A stretch of 20,000 nucleotides of DNA from Chrysomallon squamiferum (taxonomy: Eukaryota > Mollusca > Gastropoda > Neomphalida > Peltospiridae). The stretch spans positions 7,153,332 to 7,173,331 of the forward strand of contig CM022675.1 of NCBI GenBank assembly GCA_012295275.1, written 5' to 3'. Shown here one piece after another: positions 19,083 to 20,000 of this stretch. Within the stretch, counting starts at the first letter, position 1. Each line of letters opens with the position of its first letter. Made by a program: the position numbers and the translations under genes. The notes beneath the pieces were generated by a model, which was given only the letters and a program-made list of their open reading frames with translations, was not told the origin of the DNA and did not search any database.

Positions 19083-19910
19083 CAGGTAAACTTCAAAGAT
19101 GTGAGAAACTCAGGTAAGCAGGTAACCGTTCCACTTCACCTGTTTCATATCACCTTTGACTTTACAGGTGATCATAAAACTATCTCACCTGTATCACTTG
19201 AAAATGACAGGTAGAGAGGTTTATTGGTGTCCTATCTAACAGGTAAAAATCTTATCTTGCAGGTTATGTACCTTTTTATGGGCAACATCTTAATTTTAAC
19301 CTGCAGTGCACCTTTACAGAGATAAAATTATTATGTTAACTTGCTGTATATCTTAATAATAAAACTTTTTTATTTTATTTTATAGTATAACTTCATACAG
19401 GTAACATATTGACTTATATTTTCAATACAGAGAAAGAGAGAGTGAGAGAGAGTGAGAGAGGTAATGTATTTATCTTTTGATATACAGGTAATATAAAGAA
19501 TTAAAGAAGAGCTTTATAAGATAACATGTTTACCTTAATTAACAGTATAGCTCCTTAGAGGTAACAAACATAGTATTTATCTTTTGGTATACATTTTTGC
19601 AGGTAATAGGACTTTTAAACTTAAAGAATATCTTTATACATATTTACCTTAATTTACAATATAGGTAATATTTCTTTCTTTTGGTGAATATTTATTCAGG
19701 TAATATTTTAAACTTAAGAATACCTTTATACAGATCATATACTTATCTTAACTTACTGTAAGTTTATATATGAGTAACAATTCTTACTTACTTACACCTT
19801 TTTTTATTTTTAATTTATGTATAGCTTTATGGAAACAAAAAGTTTACATTTTTCTTTTGCATTACACAGAATCTTTATAGTTTGTACAGGTAAAATATTA
19901 ATCTTTCAAA
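19083..19910. repeat. Diverged tandem array rich in CAGGTAA
   Basis: The 3' part has composite units beginning CTTTATACAGRTAACATATT (19391, 19512, 19632 and 19724; the first is CTTCATACAGGTAACATATT). Lengths are 121, 120 and 92 bp. Each unit contains TTACCTTAATTTACAATATA, a TTTATCTTTTGGTATA-type segment, and GCAGGTAATA before AAACTTAAAGAATA. Unit 1 carries a GA microsatellite insertion (19431-19459). Upstream, 19083-19390 has the same CAGGT words at looser spacing. CAGGT occurs 12 times in the region. Confidence 0.7.
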
Positions 19911-19949
19911 TTCTATTCTATTTCTTTTATTTTCTGTATTTCCACATTG

Positions 19950-20000
19950 AGAATCTCTCTTTTTCTCTCTATCTCTGTCTTTCTCTCTCTGTGTCTGTCT
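19950..20000. repeat. CT-rich tract, continues past window end
   Basis: TCTCTCTTTTTCTCTCTATC-type sequence reaching the last base, probably the start of another CT/TCTG satellite. Confidence 0.85.

Overview
The window looks like non-coding DNA, intergenic or deep intronic, from an animal with a large, AT-rich and very microsatellite-dense nuclear genome. There is no operon structure, no bacterial gene, no rRNA, no CRISPR array and no recognisable protein-coding gene. Long (CT)n/(GA)n, (CA)n, (CATA)n, (TTTA)n and AAT/TTG trinucleotide tracts, mixed with CAGA/TCTG variants, remind me most of cephalopod (octopus or squid) genomic sequence. That is an impression from sequence style, not a database match. 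One ambiguous base (N at 5922) fits a draft assembly.

Layout. 1-2580: AT-rich DNA with an AAT/ATT palindrome, a degenerate trinucleotide block, poly(A) runs, a three-copy ~90-110 bp minisatellite (1135-1420) and an old ~60 bp tandem family (2121-2354). 2580-6990: TG/TA microsatellites, a ~67-bp-based old tandem family (3018-3395), GA tracts, a 182 bp tandem duplication, TTTA/TTTG tracts and CATA/CA/TA blocks. 6990-9770: GAAT repeats, AT-rich DNA, a 114 bp CT tract and two small islands of more complex sequence. 9770-12720: CA-rich satellite, a CpG-bearing island with a weak promoter-like look (10750-11220), a CT block with higher-order structure, an ATAAC-type repeat and a GA tract. 13004-14226: a purine-rich higher-order repeat whose units share a conserved non-GA header. 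14230-17020: two degraded tRNA-like heads, a TTG trinucleotide block and a large CT-rich block. 17290-20000: CATA/CA satellites, two further old short-period tandem families (18105-18530 and 19083-19910), and the start of another CT tract that runs off the window.

The main result is that much of the apparently unique DNA between the microsatellites is itself made of old, diverged short-period tandem arrays. At least four unrelated families are visible, with periods of about 45, 60, 67 and 92-121 bp. A 23-bp motif with core TTAAAGWGAGTCRCTCAG recurs at three separate loci, which suggests a dispersed element. No genes work together here, and all long reading frames are translations of microsatellites.
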